Shown here piece after piece: positions 10,941-22,425 of a stretch of DNA of 64,000 bases. The DNA is from Ailurus styani (lineage: Eukaryota; Chordata; Mammalia; Carnivora; Ailuridae). How positions within the stretch are numbered: the stretch's first letter is position 1; the number at the start of each line of letters is the position of its first letter. The notes under the pieces were generated by a model. That model saw nothing but the letters and a program-made list of their open reading frames with translations, made no database searches and was not told the origin of the DNA. The translations under genes and the position numbers were made by a program. The DNA lies in NCBI GenBank assembly GCA_002007465.1, contig LNAC01000690.1:342274-406273 (forward strand), written 5' to 3'.

Positions 10941-11264
10941 CTGGGTAGAGTTTTTTCAGTGCTGCTTTGATGAAGGGGGCACTTTTGATGGATCTCCGTT
11001 TCAGTAGCCATCTCAATTCTCGTTTCTGGCCTGGCAAAGATGCATCTCACATCTCTGTTCCCTATGAGGGTATTAGCACCCCAGCCCCTCCACTCCCCCT
11101 CCCCAGGGTACATACTGTTGGGAGGTGTTCCCCTCTGCCCATAGGCCATCTTTGCATCATGAGGCCATCAGTTTTCTGGCTCTAACGTTTTTGCTTTGCT
11201 TCTGGCCTCTGTTTTATCCTCAGTTTTGGCCTCTGTGAGTTTGTGCGAAAGAATAGATTACTGA

Positions 11265-11378
11265 GGCACAGCCCAGACCTACTAAATTTAAGACTCTGCC
11301 AGAAGAACCTAAAACCCTGTGGTTTTTACAAAATGCTCCAGGTGGCTATTAAAGTGAGGCAACTTTGAGAAATATCAC
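11265..11378 (-). mobile_element. MER5A-like hAT DNA transposon fragment
   Basis: 'cccagacctactaaatttaa', 'gactctgccagaagaacc', 'atgctccaggtggctattaa' and 'gaggcaactttgagaa' correspond to the reverse complement of MER5A, a short non-autonomous hAT-Charlie element. One terminal inverted repeat is degraded. Confidence 0.6.
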
Positions 11379-14300
11379 ATATGGTAATCTCTGAGGTTCG
11401 ATTTCGGCAGTGACATTAGGAGGACCTAGTGGTTCTTTCTCCATTTCTGTCTCTCTTCCTTTATCCTACCTCTCACATCACATCTGGCCATTCAGGCAAA
11501 AATGAGTTGGTCTCATTCTATTCTGAGTTACATTAATCTTTCCTGGCCCGTGGCTGGAGGAGGCCCTCTGAGACAGTGGCTCGCTACTTTCTGTCTCTGT
11601 CTCATCAGAAATCCACTGATAACCAAGTGGTGTGCAAATTCCTGAAGAACAATAGAAAGAATTACTGAACACTTTGGTTAATTCAGAAATATTTCTTGGA
11701 AAATTTTGAGTTAATGTGCAGCGTTTGAAAAACCTTGTGCAGTTAAGTACCCACGGGAATGAATCTGACTAGAGGCAAATCACCCAATTACTGGCAGGGA
11801 ATGAAACCATGTTTACAGAGAAACCATCAGAATCCCACCCGCCCCTATTTCATTTCTTCACCTCTTTTTGCTTGCAGCACGACTGCATTGCTTTTGGGGC
11901 CTGGTTCCAGATTTCTCTCTCTCCATAGATTGTTTTACCTGCCCCCATACCCCCAGCCTTTCTAATCACCGTGGCTACTGCAGAATACAAGAAACTGCCT
12001 GTGGTTCCCTTTATTTTGAATAAGCAGCAGGTTCATGGGTGTGCCAACAAATTCACAGGGACTTTGACATTCACCACATATAAGAAGATTGGTCAGCCCC
12101 GTCTGACCTTGCTTGGGCACATGGGTCTGAAAACAATACCTACCCATCCTTTGGGTTCCTGTGAGGTGTCTCTATGAAATGCCTCAACTTTCAAAACAAA
12201 AACCCCAATGTAAATTAGGAAGGTGGCATGGAAGATAATAATTGTTGTGAAACCTAAGGTTTTTAGAAAAAAATCATTTACTCTGCCACTCTATCGCTGT
12301 GCAAATATATGTAGCCTCTTGCATTTGTGGAAAACAAGTTGGCTTCTGCTTTCTGGGCTCAAAACACACTTTGCTTTTTTTTTTTTTTTTCCCTGGGACC
12401 GTCAATTTAATTCAGGAATGATCTAATTATGAGGAAGTGAATCCAGTCCTCTGGATGATAAGTGTTGACTACCCCGGGAGAAGCCCTGGCAGATGGTTAG
12501 TTCAGAGTGAATTTACCCTGGGATTGGGGCTTTAGACTGACAGCTTTTTTCACTCAATTAAGTGCAACAACTGCCAAAAGGACAGCATTGTACTTGATGC
12601 AAATCACTACTGTCGCTGGCTGGCGTTGATAAAGTTTAAGCCTGGGCCCCCAGTCAGCCCAGAACTTGTGAGGGTGTTTCAAGGCACCACACTGTGAAGG
12701 GAGAAAAAAAACCCAGTGATGCGCAGAGGAATACGAGGCCCCGCCTTGAAAATGCAGGTATTTATTTCCTTTTCCAGGTCAGTCGCTTTATTTAGGGCCT
12801 CTATTTTGGTGTCCTGTCTGTCAGTGATTCATGAGGTATCTCCAGCAGTTGGCTTCTGCCCTGGGCCCCATGGATCCTGCGGTGACTCGACGTTCCAAAA
12901 AGTTAATTTATTACTATTTTATTTGGGATACAGTTTGACCCCACTCTGCATGCCCTGCCTACCCGGGCATGGCCATCAAAACACCTGAGAGGCAGGAGCC
13001 GAAAACGAGAGACATCGTCCCCGCGTGGGTGGTGCTTCCATACGTCAAGAAGCCCTACATAGCTTTCTAGGCCACTCGTCAGAAAGTCCGTTTCCACCCA
13101 AAACTTGTGCAGAGCAACTCTTCCCGGACTCCTCTGCCAGGGTAGAGCTCTGATCTTCTCCAGTCCTCACCGCAATGTGCAACTTTGACTCTTGTCTGTC
13201 TCTTTCTGCTCCCCGAAGGTTCTTCCTGCCTTAGTGCTGTATTTCTGTGGTGTCCAAGGTCAGGAGCCATTAAGATGGTTTTGAACGCTGTAATGAGCAA
13301 TGGCTTCCTGCAAAACAAGGTCTGTGAGGCAAGCCTTTCACAGAGGCTCCTTTGCTCCCCCTGTACCAGCCTTTCCCCACCCTCCGTCCCTCGCCCCAGA
13401 GGCGCCCAGGTACCCGGCGCTGCTGCACGGCTTGTTCTGGGTTGTTATTTCTGTTTTACAAGCCTGGGGAATCTGCGCCTGAAATTTCTCAGTCAGGTAT
13501 ATGCCGTTGTCAGCCTGTTATCAGTTTCCTGATTTACTGTGTAAGCAGTTTTGATAATCCCTGTCATATGTGATTACATTTCCCCCCCTTCCCATAACAT
13601 CTCAGTGTAATTGGTTTGATAAACTCGACCTCAGTCCAGTAGTTTGCTTGGAATATACTTTCACCTTGTATCTGTGTGACTAAGATGGTTTTGAATTGCT
13701 ATGCTCTGGGAAAATCAGGCTTTGAGCACCAGGCCCTTAGCAGCGAGAGCAAATCACCCGGGGCAGGTGGCACGGGCCTGGGAGAGCTGGGGGCTCCAGT
13801 TAAGCTTCTAGAGTAGAAATGAAATTTTTCTTTCCTCCCCTGCACGGGCCAAGAGTGGTATGTGTTTCTGTGTGTGCGTTCTTCAGGATCCAGAGAATAT
13901 GCATCTTGATTCTGTATCTGGGGATCTTGGACGTACCTTCTTTCCATACTTTGTCTTTATTAGAAGTTGGATGTGTTCGTTTATTACTTTATGGAATTCT
14001 TCCTTTGTTCCAGGAAGACTCTGTGAGGAAAAGGAGCTTTAACTGTTTCCATTTTTCCTTTTCTTCCCTTGCTGCAATGGCGCTGCTCCTGAGGACAGAG
14101 AAGGAATAATCAGTATGCTTTGACAATGGGCTGTTTTTGGTAAATTCAGTGTTTTGGTTAATTTTGGGTTAAACTGAAATGCCAAAGCTTCTTGGCGCTA
14201 TTTCTTACATTAATCTGTCCTGTAATTTAGTACCCAGCAGAGCTCCAAGGCTTTTCGGAGAAGGCAGCTTTAGAATGGAGACGGGGAGCATGAGTAAGAT

Positions 14301-14544
14301 TTGGAAGAGGAGAGATGGGTTGGGGCAGGTGGGAGAAGGGCGTTCCTGCTCCTGGTGGGAACCAGCCTCAGCAGAGGCAGGAGGGCTGGAAAGCCCGCTG
14401 GGGAAAAGGGAGAGGCCTGCTGGCATGTGGGTGGAGGAAAAAGGGAATAAAGCAGAATCATCTCAATTAGCGCAGAGAGCAAGGCTCCTCATTGCTGGGC
14501 TTTGGAGTTTGAATTCAAGTCTGTAGGCAGTCAGGACCCATGTA

Positions 14545-14546
<2 letters not shown>
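11379..14546. other. Long repeat-poor sequence, no gene recognised
   Basis: About 3.2 kb with almost no recognisable repeat. A T-run lies at 12375-12390. Frames up to 115 codons (13185-13532, 14179-14526) show no domain. The low repeat content makes it a candidate for functional noncoding DNA, with the best block at 12480-12700 (separate entry). Confidence 0.45.
12480..12700. promoter_or_regulatory. Candidate conserved noncoding block
   Basis: Repeat-free, low in CpG, with well-formed short motifs: 'cactcaattaagtgc' (NKX-like caattaagtg), 'ttgatgcaaatcac' (octamer-like atgcaaat) and 'gttgataaagttta' (GATA-like core). This is inference from motif content; nothing here proves conservation or activity. 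Confidence 0.3.

Positions 14547-14578
<32 letters not shown>
14547..14578. repeat. (AT)16 microsatellite
   Basis: 32 bp of pure AT repeat joined to the tail of the adjacent minus-strand SINE. It probably grew from the SINE's A-rich tail. Confidence 0.95.
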
Positions 14579-14581
<3 letters not shown>

Positions 14582-14793
14582 AGTGAGGTTATATTTATTT
14601 ATTTGACAGAGAGAGACAGTGAGAGAGGGAACACAGGCAGGGGGAGCGGGAAAGGGAAAGGGAAAAAAGCAGGCTCTCGGCTGAGCAGGGAGCCTGATGC
14701 AGGGCTTGATCCCAAGACGCTGGGATCATGACCTGAGCTTGAGCTAAAGGCAGACGCTTAACCGGTTAACCGACAGAGCCACCCAGGCACCCC
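14579..14793 (-). mobile_element. CAN-SINE
   Basis: Reversed tail 'tatttatttatttgacagag' and reversed head 'gagccacccaggcacccc'. The body is an older form with an expanded purine tract (gggaaagggaaagggaaaa) near 14649-14667. Possible short target duplication: catgtaag just left of the AT repeat (14539-14546) and again just right of the element. Confidence 0.95.
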
Positions 14794-15066
14794 CACATGT
14801 AAGGTTTTTGGGCAAGGGGTGGTGTCAGAATCGCCCCTCCACAAAACAAACATAGAGCTGTATATAGAATCGTCTTTTCTTTTTAGAGGAAAACATTATG
14901 CAGGCCAAGGCTTTAGCACCACTCACATTTTAATTATTTTGAATTATCATTCTAGAATTTAAAAATTTTTGGACAATATTTCCTTCTAGGTCACAAACTT
15001 TTTTGGAGGGAACCCTGAAAATGTCTGCTTAGTCTGGTCTTGACCATGGAAGGCAGCTAATCTCCT

Positions 15067-15296
15067 ATTGGCTTGTCCCACCATGTGATTCCACAGCTGG
15101 GCTCCATTGGCTTGTCCCACCATGTGATTCCACAGCTGGGCTCCATTGGCCTGTCCCACCATGTGATTCCACAGCTGGGCTCCATTGGCCTGTCCCACCA
15201 TGTGATTCCACAGCTGGGCTCCATTGGCCCGTCCCACCATGTGATTCCACAGCTGGGCTCCCATTGGCCTGTCCCACCATGTGATTTTACAGCGGT
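15067..15296. repeat. 39-bp minisatellite, about six copies
   Basis: Unit starts occur at 15067, 15106, 15145, 15184, 15223 and 15263 (one unit has an extra C). The unit contains 'ttgtcccaccatgtgattcc' followed by 'acagctgggctcc'. Copies 1 and 2 are identical, 3 and 4 are identical, copy 5 differs at one base plus the added C, and copy 6 degrades after 'gtgatt'. Because 39 is divisible by 3, frames on both strands stay open and give repetitive hypothetical peptides, which are artefacts. Confidence 0.97.
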
Positions 15297-17618
15297 AGCA
15301 CTCATTCCTGAATGTCCACGATCAATAGGTTTAGCAAATGCAGATGTGAATGTGACAAGGATGAGAATGTGGATAAGTCTTCCACACTAGTTTATCCTGG
15401 TTATTTTCCTAGATCTAAATTTAAAGTGGGATCAGAAGGTGTTATGATGGGTTTTTTTTTTTTCACACAAAACAGACCTGCGCTTTTAAAAGCACCAGGC
15501 TGTCTGGTCATTCCTAAACTGCTGCTCTTTCTCTTTAAAATTTTGATATTTTACTCATGATTTTTTTGTATTAACTTTTAAAATACTGCATTAAATATGA
15601 ATTAACTTGATTTACTGAATATTTTGACACCTTTGAATTTTGTGCCTAAGCCGAGTGCCTTATTTGCCTTGCATCATCTGGTCCTGTTGAGTTTACAAGA
15701 CAGAGGGGAAAAAATCTTCTCAGTGCTGTGGGGGGTTTTATCCTCCTTCCACTCGACTCATAACCTTGTAAAATACATCCCTCACACCACACAAAACAAA
15801 CAACAGACAAACCAACACAACTCTCAGGCCTCCCGTGAGCTCACTGAGGGTGTCTTGCTTGCACGTGTGGTGGTGGGCTCTTTCCTGGATGTACCCCTTA
15901 CTGGAAGGTTTTGAGCTGTGCGTTGTGAGCACATCTTATGAATGGGAACCTCCTTGTCCAGACTGACTTCACCAAGTTTTATTGGACGGGGTCCAGGACA
16001 AACCTGCTTCATAATGAGTTCTGCTGGGGAGTGAAGAGGATTGGAAACATGGTCCAGCGGATTTATGTTTTTTGACATCTTGACAGTTCCCAGTGAATGT
16101 CCTTCTCTTAGCCTCACCTGACATAGCCCAGTTTAGAATGAGAGGTTCCCTGCAGAGTTAGGCCTTGTCTGTAATGAATAAAGATCCACCGATAAATCCA
16201 GAAGGAGAAATGATGGATTTGAAAGGGCTTCCTGGAGAGTTAACCCTTGTCCTTTCTTTTGCGATAGGCGGACCCAAGGCACAGGGAGGTGGTAGGGCTC
16301 CTCCTAAGCCCCAGGGTCTGCAGTGCGGAGGCTGGCCTAGAACTCGGGACATGCTCCCACTCCCAGTAGGCATCTCCATGCCAGGGAACAGTGGAGCCCT
16401 CACGGCGAGAATGCCAGGATCCACTCTGTCCTCACCATAAAGCAGCCTGTTACTGAAGCCTCCCTTTGATTCTAGATTTCAGTGCCTTCCCTTCAGAACC
16501 AGGTTAGGCCCCCAAGTGCCTTTATTGCCATGTAGGGAGAGGGAAAATGCAGACGGCTTTGTAATTGAACAACCATGCTCTTGTCAGTACCCATTGTTGT
16601 CAAACCAGCTGTTACGGGGGGACTGATGCCCGGGCGGGCGCAGGCAGGCGAGCCAAGGCGGCCTTCTCCACCTCTCTGTCTGAACAGCTCCCTGACCACT
16701 TTCTTCCTGTGGGCTGTGGGGCGATGTGTCTTTAAATTTTTGTTGTTTCCTAAGTTCTGCGCTGGCAAGCAAGCTCTGCCTTAAACCTGCAGAGTTAAAT
16801 TTACCCAGACTGACAACTGTATATGCAGGGTTGAGTTACATAACAGCAGTTGCTGCTTTTCACTTCGTGCTAATCCAAACACCGTGCTCAAAGAGACCCT
16901 GAAAAAGCAGCCTTCCGTTTGGGGCGCTACATGGGTGACTGGATTATGTGTCTTAAAATTTTTTTTTTTTAAACACCGTAACAATTATCCCATTATCCTG
17001 ACTTTGGTGCCGTTAGGTGACTTTTTTAATATCTTAATTATTGGGTGAGCAGATGCTGCGTGCACATGTGCAATTTGTTAATTTATGCTGTTTGAAATGA
17101 AATCCAGTTGTTTTCAATGTATTTCATAATATTATGGCTAGCTGAATTGTAGTGCTACTGGAATTGTGAAGCCACGAGCAGGGAAAATGTGCGTGTGAGC
17201 CTTCACTGTCTCTCTGATAGTCATCCTGCATGCAGCCTGTGTAACTTCTGCGATTGTCGCCTCCCCAGCGTTCATCTGAGAAGCTCTTTAGATCCTTGCA
17301 AACTGCAGTGGGCCGACGGGCCAGGCCTAGCGCATTCAGAGCTTGCCTCAGCTGGAGAAAGGCTTTGCCGTCTTCAAGCAGCCCTGCCTTGTTGGGTGGA
17401 CTGTGAGCTGCCCGAGCTGTCACACAGAGACTCAGGGGGTCCGAGGACTAGTAGCGCATGCTGCGGGTTGGTTGATAGTCTCATATTGCAGAGGTGTTCA
17501 GGCCAGGCTGCCCCTCAACTATTCAAGCAACCTCTCAATACCTATCGGGAAGGTGGGTGTGTGATGTTAAGTAGCTGCGATTTCATGGGGCAAGAACGCA
17601 TGGCTGTTGCCGTCCCTT
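15297..17618. other. Repeat-poor sequence, no gene recognised
   Basis: About 2.3 kb. T-run at 15452-15462. The AT-rich part around 15530-15690 could be a very old repeat but I cannot name it. The frame at 17189-17671 (+, 160 codons) is Cys/Leu/Ser-rich without a known domain or good splice context and is not called. A candidate regulatory block is at 16985-17320. Confidence 0.4.
16985..17320. promoter_or_regulatory. Candidate conserved noncoding block
   Basis: Repeat-free AT-rich sequence with several TAAT/ATTA cores ('aatatcttaattattggg', 'ttgttaatttatgctg') passing into a balanced segment containing 'cctgcatgcagcc'. The texture resembles vertebrate conserved enhancers. This is inference only. 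Confidence 0.3.
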
Positions 17619-17806
17619 TGGTTTTGAATTCTGGCTTTTGGTTTATCTGCAGTGAGGCCTTGGCCCAGTAATTTTATGTCCTTAAGGCTCACTTTCTCCA
17701 AAGGGTAGAGGAGTAACCAACCAAGTAGGCCTATTGGTGAAGATTATGGAGTGACCAGCAATGTGCTTGACACATATCAGATGCTCAGTAAATGGTCAGG
17801 ACTCCC
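17619..17806 (+). mobile_element. MIR element
   Basis: 'tttggttttgaattctggct', 'gaggccttggcccagtaatt', 'ccttaaggctcactttctcc' and 'gacacatatcagatgctcag' followed by taaatgg track the MIR order from tRNA-like head to tail with high divergence. Confidence 0.65.
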
Positions 17807-18826
17807 TTTTATTGGTCTCGAATAATCATGTGGGACAGAGACATAGAACGGGCTTCAGGAGACTCCCATGTAGGTGGAGAGGCAAAGGCTCAGTATGTGC
17901 TGCATAAAAGAAAGCTACAGAGTGATCATGTGAGATATGTCACAAACAGTCCGGGACTTATTGGCTAATTATTGGCACAGACCTAAAATTCAGTGAGTCC
18001 TGAAGAGGAGCTGGATCACAAGGAACCTGAAATGCAGACAGTGTTTCATAGAAAGGTGGACTTTGACCAGTCTTTGAAAGATGGAAGCAATTTAGATAGA
18101 AAGGCCACTGGAGAGTGTGTGTGTATGTGTGTGTGTGCATGCGTAGGTGTGAGTACACGCACGCGCATAGTGGGTTGTCAGTTGCTCATCAGTGGGAGCA
18201 AATCATGCAAATGTACAGAGATGAAGAGGCTGAAAGCCCATTTAGGAAACAATGAGAATACGTGTTTGTTTGAGGGTGATGGTTTGTACATGGTAAATGA
18301 TGGAATATGAGGTTAGAAATACAGATCTGCACCACACTGTAGAAACTTGGAGTGCTAGGTTGAGGAAATCATTGCGTTCTGTCATGTGGTTTGGTTTATT
18401 AAAACATGGAGCTCTGGATAGACCAGCAGGCTTCTGGGAAGCCCCACACAGTGGTGAACCCATGAATGAGCAGTAGACCTCTGGTGGCTGAGAGAGTTAC
18501 TGCAGAGCTCCGTGGTATGAATCTTGTTTAATGCATAATTCTCACGAGCTTGGCTATATTATAAATTGGAAGCAGAATGTAAATAATGTCCAGGTAAATA
18601 ATGAGCAGTAATGGCTCACAGCCTAAAATCTTACAGACTCAAAAGAGCTACAGGAAGCAGGAAAAAAATTATGAAACAGCGTGGGGCCATTTAGGGGTAG
18701 AGTAAACCTCTGCATACTACCGTAGATCCTGAAGAAGTCACTGTCTTACAAAACAATAACCAATGACCTGCAAATAACAACATTTACAATGTTATTACGT
18801 ATAACAACAAAAAATGAGCTAGTATT
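17807..18826. other. Mostly unique sequence
   Basis: No gene recognised. 17830-18110 has the general look of the same uncertain ancient repeat noted at 1-500 ('gaaaggtggactttgaccag'), but the match is too weak to call. A TG-rich tract follows at 18113-18172. Confidence 0.35.
18113..18172. repeat. Imperfect (TG/CA)n tract
   Basis: gtgtgtgtgtatgtgtgtgtg followed by catgcg and acacgcacgcgc: alternating purine-pyrimidine sequence, able in principle to adopt Z-DNA. Confidence 0.8.
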
Positions 18827-19030
18827 TTTTGGCCGGCACAGTGCTGAGCATTTTATTGCATTATCTTATTTAATTCTCGTAGCACTTCCATGAAAATGGT
18901 CTTGCTAAGTGTCCCTGTACACAGATGTAGAAAATGTAGCTAAGACAGGTTAATTAACTTGCCCAAGGTCACAACAGTTGGGAAATCATATGGCTGGGAT
19001 ACAGATCCAGGCAGCATGGCTCTGGCCTTT
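18827..19030 (-). mobile_element. MIR element
   Basis: Plus-strand order 'cacagtgctgagcattttat', 'cttatttaattctcgtagc', 'aattaacttgcccaaggtca', 'tggctgggatacagatcc' is the reverse complement of MIR. Confidence 0.85.
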
Positions 19031-19653
19031 AAAAAGTATTCTGTATTTCCTAATAACCTTCTTACCTTAGGTTATGATGAGCTGCTGTTAGGGAAACCCT
19101 TTTGACAACACACTGAAATGTCCAGTGTTTCATTCAAAAATACTTACAGTGAAAAAACAAACAGGGTGTTCTTGTTATCTGTGAAATCACTTACGTGGAA
19201 TATTGCCTTCCCCAACAACATTTGGAAGTGAGAAATTATTGCACATTTTAAGTCAATGTAAGGAATATGTGTTGGTTTGCTCCTAACCTTTCCTGTCACT
19301 GCTCTGCCCTGCCTTGTCCATTTTCTTTATTCTCTGGGAACTTGGAAGGGCAGAGAGTCACACATCTCTGAAAGGCATTTAGTTTACCTTCTGCTCTAGG
19401 ACTTGAAGCAATTTCATTAGTGCTCTCATTGATTCACGTTGGACTTTAGCACACTTCCCACTGGCCATTCATTATGAGTCTTGGTCTTTGCTGCAAGGGT
19501 GAGTGAAGGGCAGCAAGAGATACGTTTCATAAAATGTACTTCTCAGGGCTATAGGAAAGCGCTATATCCGTTCTTGAAAATGGAGCCATTGTAAGACCAG
19601 CAAGTCTTCCTGCATGGCCCCCAAAGCCATGCACCAAGGTTAGTATGTCTGGG
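19031..19653. other. Unique sequence
   Basis: About 620 bp; no gene, repeat or regulatory pattern recognised. Confidence 0.4.
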
Positions 19654-19870
19654 TGGCTTATAGTGGAAATGGAGCATTAAGCTGGGGGTCTTGACATTTG
19701 ACATTGTCACTACTTGTGTGACCCTGGGAAAATTCTTGAACCTCTCTGGGTCTCAGTAGGCTTATAACCGTAAAAGTGGAGAATTGGAAGATATTATATA
19801 TAAAGCAATTAAGATAATGTTTCTTCATACTCAAATGGAATTGCTATTAATATTGGTGTTGGGCATAATT
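19654..19870 (+). mobile_element. MIR element
   Basis: 'tagtggaaatggagcattaa', 'cttgtgtgaccctgggaaaa', 'gaacctctctgggtctcagt' and a degraded 3' part follow MIR from head to tail. Confidence 0.8.
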
Positions 19871-20539
19871 ATTTGGCATTCAAATGAGAAAAACCAAACT
19901 CAACCTAGCAAAAAGTGGGAATTAAGGGGCTTATATAACTAGAAAGTTTTAGGGGGAAGATCAAGAGAGTCAAAGAATTTCTGAGTTGGCCTTTATCTTT
20001 TCCCAGGCAGTTCCTCCCTGACAAGAGACCCAAGGGAGAAAGTTCAGCTTTCCCTCTTCTGGGCCCTAGATGAATCCTTAAAAATGTGCCCATTGGCTCA
20101 GGCTGGATCATGTGACCCCCACACCACCCTGCACCATTAACTGTGTGAAAGAGGGGGCCTATGACACCCAGTGGCTGGCCTGGGACTTGTGTCAATCCTT
20201 GTGGAGCACATAGTAGAGTCTAAAAATGTGTTACTGGTTTTTGAATGAATAGAATTTAGATAGGCCAAGCTGAGACGAAGACAGGAGTATTTCAGGATGA
20301 CATAAATAAAAGTTTAAGGGTGGTAACTGGCCTAATGTGTTCAAGGGTGAGTAAAAAAGTGTACGGTTGGAATAGATGCTTCATCCCGGGGGCAGGAAGA
20401 TGTAAGCTAGGAGAGGGAATATGGGCTGGGGTGGGTTCTGATAGCAGCGCTTGAGTCTGGTCGTTATTCTCTTGGCAACAGAAGGTTGTTGAAGATTTTA
20501 GTGCTGAGAGGTTAGAAGATGAAGGTACTAGCAATAACT
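19871..20539. other. Unique sequence
   Basis: About 670 bp with no recognisable gene. Minus-strand frames at 19905-20195 and 20292-20573 have no domain resemblance. Confidence 0.4.
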
Positions 20540-20660
20540 GATGTTCGGGAGCACCGTTCCATTTGCCAGTCACTGCCGTAGATACCTTGTCTGCTTGACC
20601 TCACAGCAGCCCTGGGAGGCGGGTGTTTGGCTCTCTTTTACAGATTAGAAAATATACACT
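20540..20660 (-). mobile_element. MIR fragment
   Basis: 'ccatttgccagtcactgccg', 'cagcagccctgggaggcggg' and 'cttttacagattagaaa' match the reverse complement of the MIR core. Confidence 0.65.
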
Positions 20661-22249
20661 CTGCCGTTTTAAGGGTCTGCTGGAGCTCCGTGCACGGAGC
20701 TGAGAGGTGGACTGGTCTCTGCTCACCAGATCACATACTCCGGATGGGAACATGGTGGGTTTGGGTGTGAACTGGCAGCCACATGTGTCAGTCATTTATT
20801 CATTCCTTAAATCACTGATGTGTGCTAACCAAGGAAAAGCAATAGATTCACTGCTTGCCTGACTGGCTTTGGGCCTCAGGCACGTGAGATCACTTGGCAT
20901 CATGGCATACACCTGTGTCTGGGGTGCTTCCAGGTCGATGAGGCTGGGCCCAGCATTGAATTGCAGACGAGGCCCCAGGTACGGGGCATGTTTCCCCTTA
21001 CCTTGTAGCAGCTATGCCTTTGGTGGCGAACGGGATACCTGTGGGCCTCAGGTAGCGATGGTGGATTTTTGTCATTTTGTGTGGCCCATTTAGATTTTCT
21101 CCTCTACCCTGGGTGGAGTGGGCCAGATCCCTCATAACTGGTTGGGAAGCCGGCCATCCGGAGTAATTTGCCTTTAAGCACAAGCCAGTACAACATGTCA
21201 CTTTTAAAATAAAACACATTAATTTACAGAATGACTGTTTTATGGTGAAGAGCAGCCTGTCTAAATGAGAGGAATTAAAGGCCAATGGTCAAGTCCTCTG
21301 CATTATTCACACCACCCTCCTCAATAAATCACAATTGCTAAAACTGCAGGTTAGCACTTACTTAAATAGCAATGTGTTGGTTAAGGATGACGTGTGCTGA
21401 CATGACCTCTGTTTGCACACAACACGCTCTGTGAAGAGCGAACCCCTCAAGAGCCGCGCGTATCCCTTGGTCATCAACCGCAGTACCTTGTGCACCATTA
21501 AACAAGGTTTAGATTGGGCCTGGGCTGCAGCTGAAATCCTCATTCTAGGCATCCTTTTCTGAGAGAAGCGAAGCTTGAATGGCAGTAGTAGTTGGCATTT
21601 AGACCTTATAGCACGGTGCAGACCTGATTTTTAACTATTCCTCTTGCCACCAGGTTTTCAGAACAGATGCAGGACTGCAAAATGTGGGGAAGCAGAATGA
21701 GTGGACCACCCCCTCCCCCGACCTTGGGCACCTTGGGTCTTGCCTAAGCTGCCTTGATGGACCCAGTTGTACTTGGGTTACTGTGTGTGTAATGCCTGCC
21801 TGAGGGCCCTTCATTGTTTGTATTGTTTAGAGAGGGACCAGAGAAGGGGTCACCCTGTCAGTACCCCTGGAAGGAAGGATGGAAGGGGAAGATGAATATT
21901 TTAAAGGTTGACAGTGTGTTCATCTGCAAGGAGCAGGTTTTGATTGAAATGGTTTGGACACAGCCTAAGAAATACCGTAGCCCGGCTTTTAGTCCTCCTG
22001 GAACACATCTGAATGTGGGAGAAAGGGGCCGCATGGTGGCATCATCGTCCCCGTTCACTTTTCACGTAGACTGTTAGGTGTACCCCTGATCAGAACCGAC
22101 TTCCGCGTTTTTGCCACGGTGGGAAAGATGGCAGCACAGCTGTGCTTTCCTTAAAGAGGTGTCAGTCTGTGAAATCATGACGTCGGGGGCAATGACTGTG
22201 CACGACCTCTGTGCTGAGGGTCGGGCCAGAAGCTTCCCGTACAGGTTTG
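20661..22249. other. Repeat-poor sequence, no gene recognised
   Basis: About 1.6 kb, no family recognised except a possible short L2 scrap near 20785-20830 ('cagtcatttattcattcctt'). A candidate regulatory block is described at 21170-21345. Confidence 0.4.
21170..21345. promoter_or_regulatory. Candidate conserved noncoding block
   Basis: Short AT-rich block with homeodomain-like and SOX-like cores: 'cacattaatttacagaatg', 'gaggaattaaaggccaat' (ending in a CCAAT-type core) and 'cctcaataaatcacaattgc'. It is repeat-free. Inference only. Confidence 0.3.
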
Positions 22250-22425
22250 CATCCTGCCTGGCGATTGTGCGAGGCGAGTGCTGCTGTACCTATTTTTAGA
22301 TGAAGAAACAGAGGTTCAGAGCTTTGCCCAAAGCCAGAGCAGTGGAGCCGGCGTTTCCACAAAGGTCTCTGCGACTCTAAAGATGATGTTCTTTCTACTA
22401 CGCAACACTGCTTCCCAAATGAAAA
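22250..22425 (-). mobile_element. MIR element
   Basis: 'tagatgaagaaacagaggtt', 'cagagctttgcccaaagcca' and a right end with 'ctactacgcaacactgcttc' match the reverse complement of MIR, including its tRNA-like head. Confidence 0.75.

Noticed and set aside
15067..15296. Regularly spaced repeats suggesting a CRISPR array
   Set aside because: The units are directly adjacent with no unique spacers, and the host is a mammal. It is a minisatellite.
14986..15390. Long repetitive frames on both strands that look like a tandem-repeat protein
   Set aside because: They are produced by the 39-bp minisatellite, whose unit is a multiple of 3 and lacks stops in several frames. Frames open on both strands at once indicate no coding selection.
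17189..17671. Plus-strand 160-codon frame
   Set aside because: Cys/Ser/Leu-rich sequence without any family resemblance, running into a MIR at its end; no convincing exon boundaries.
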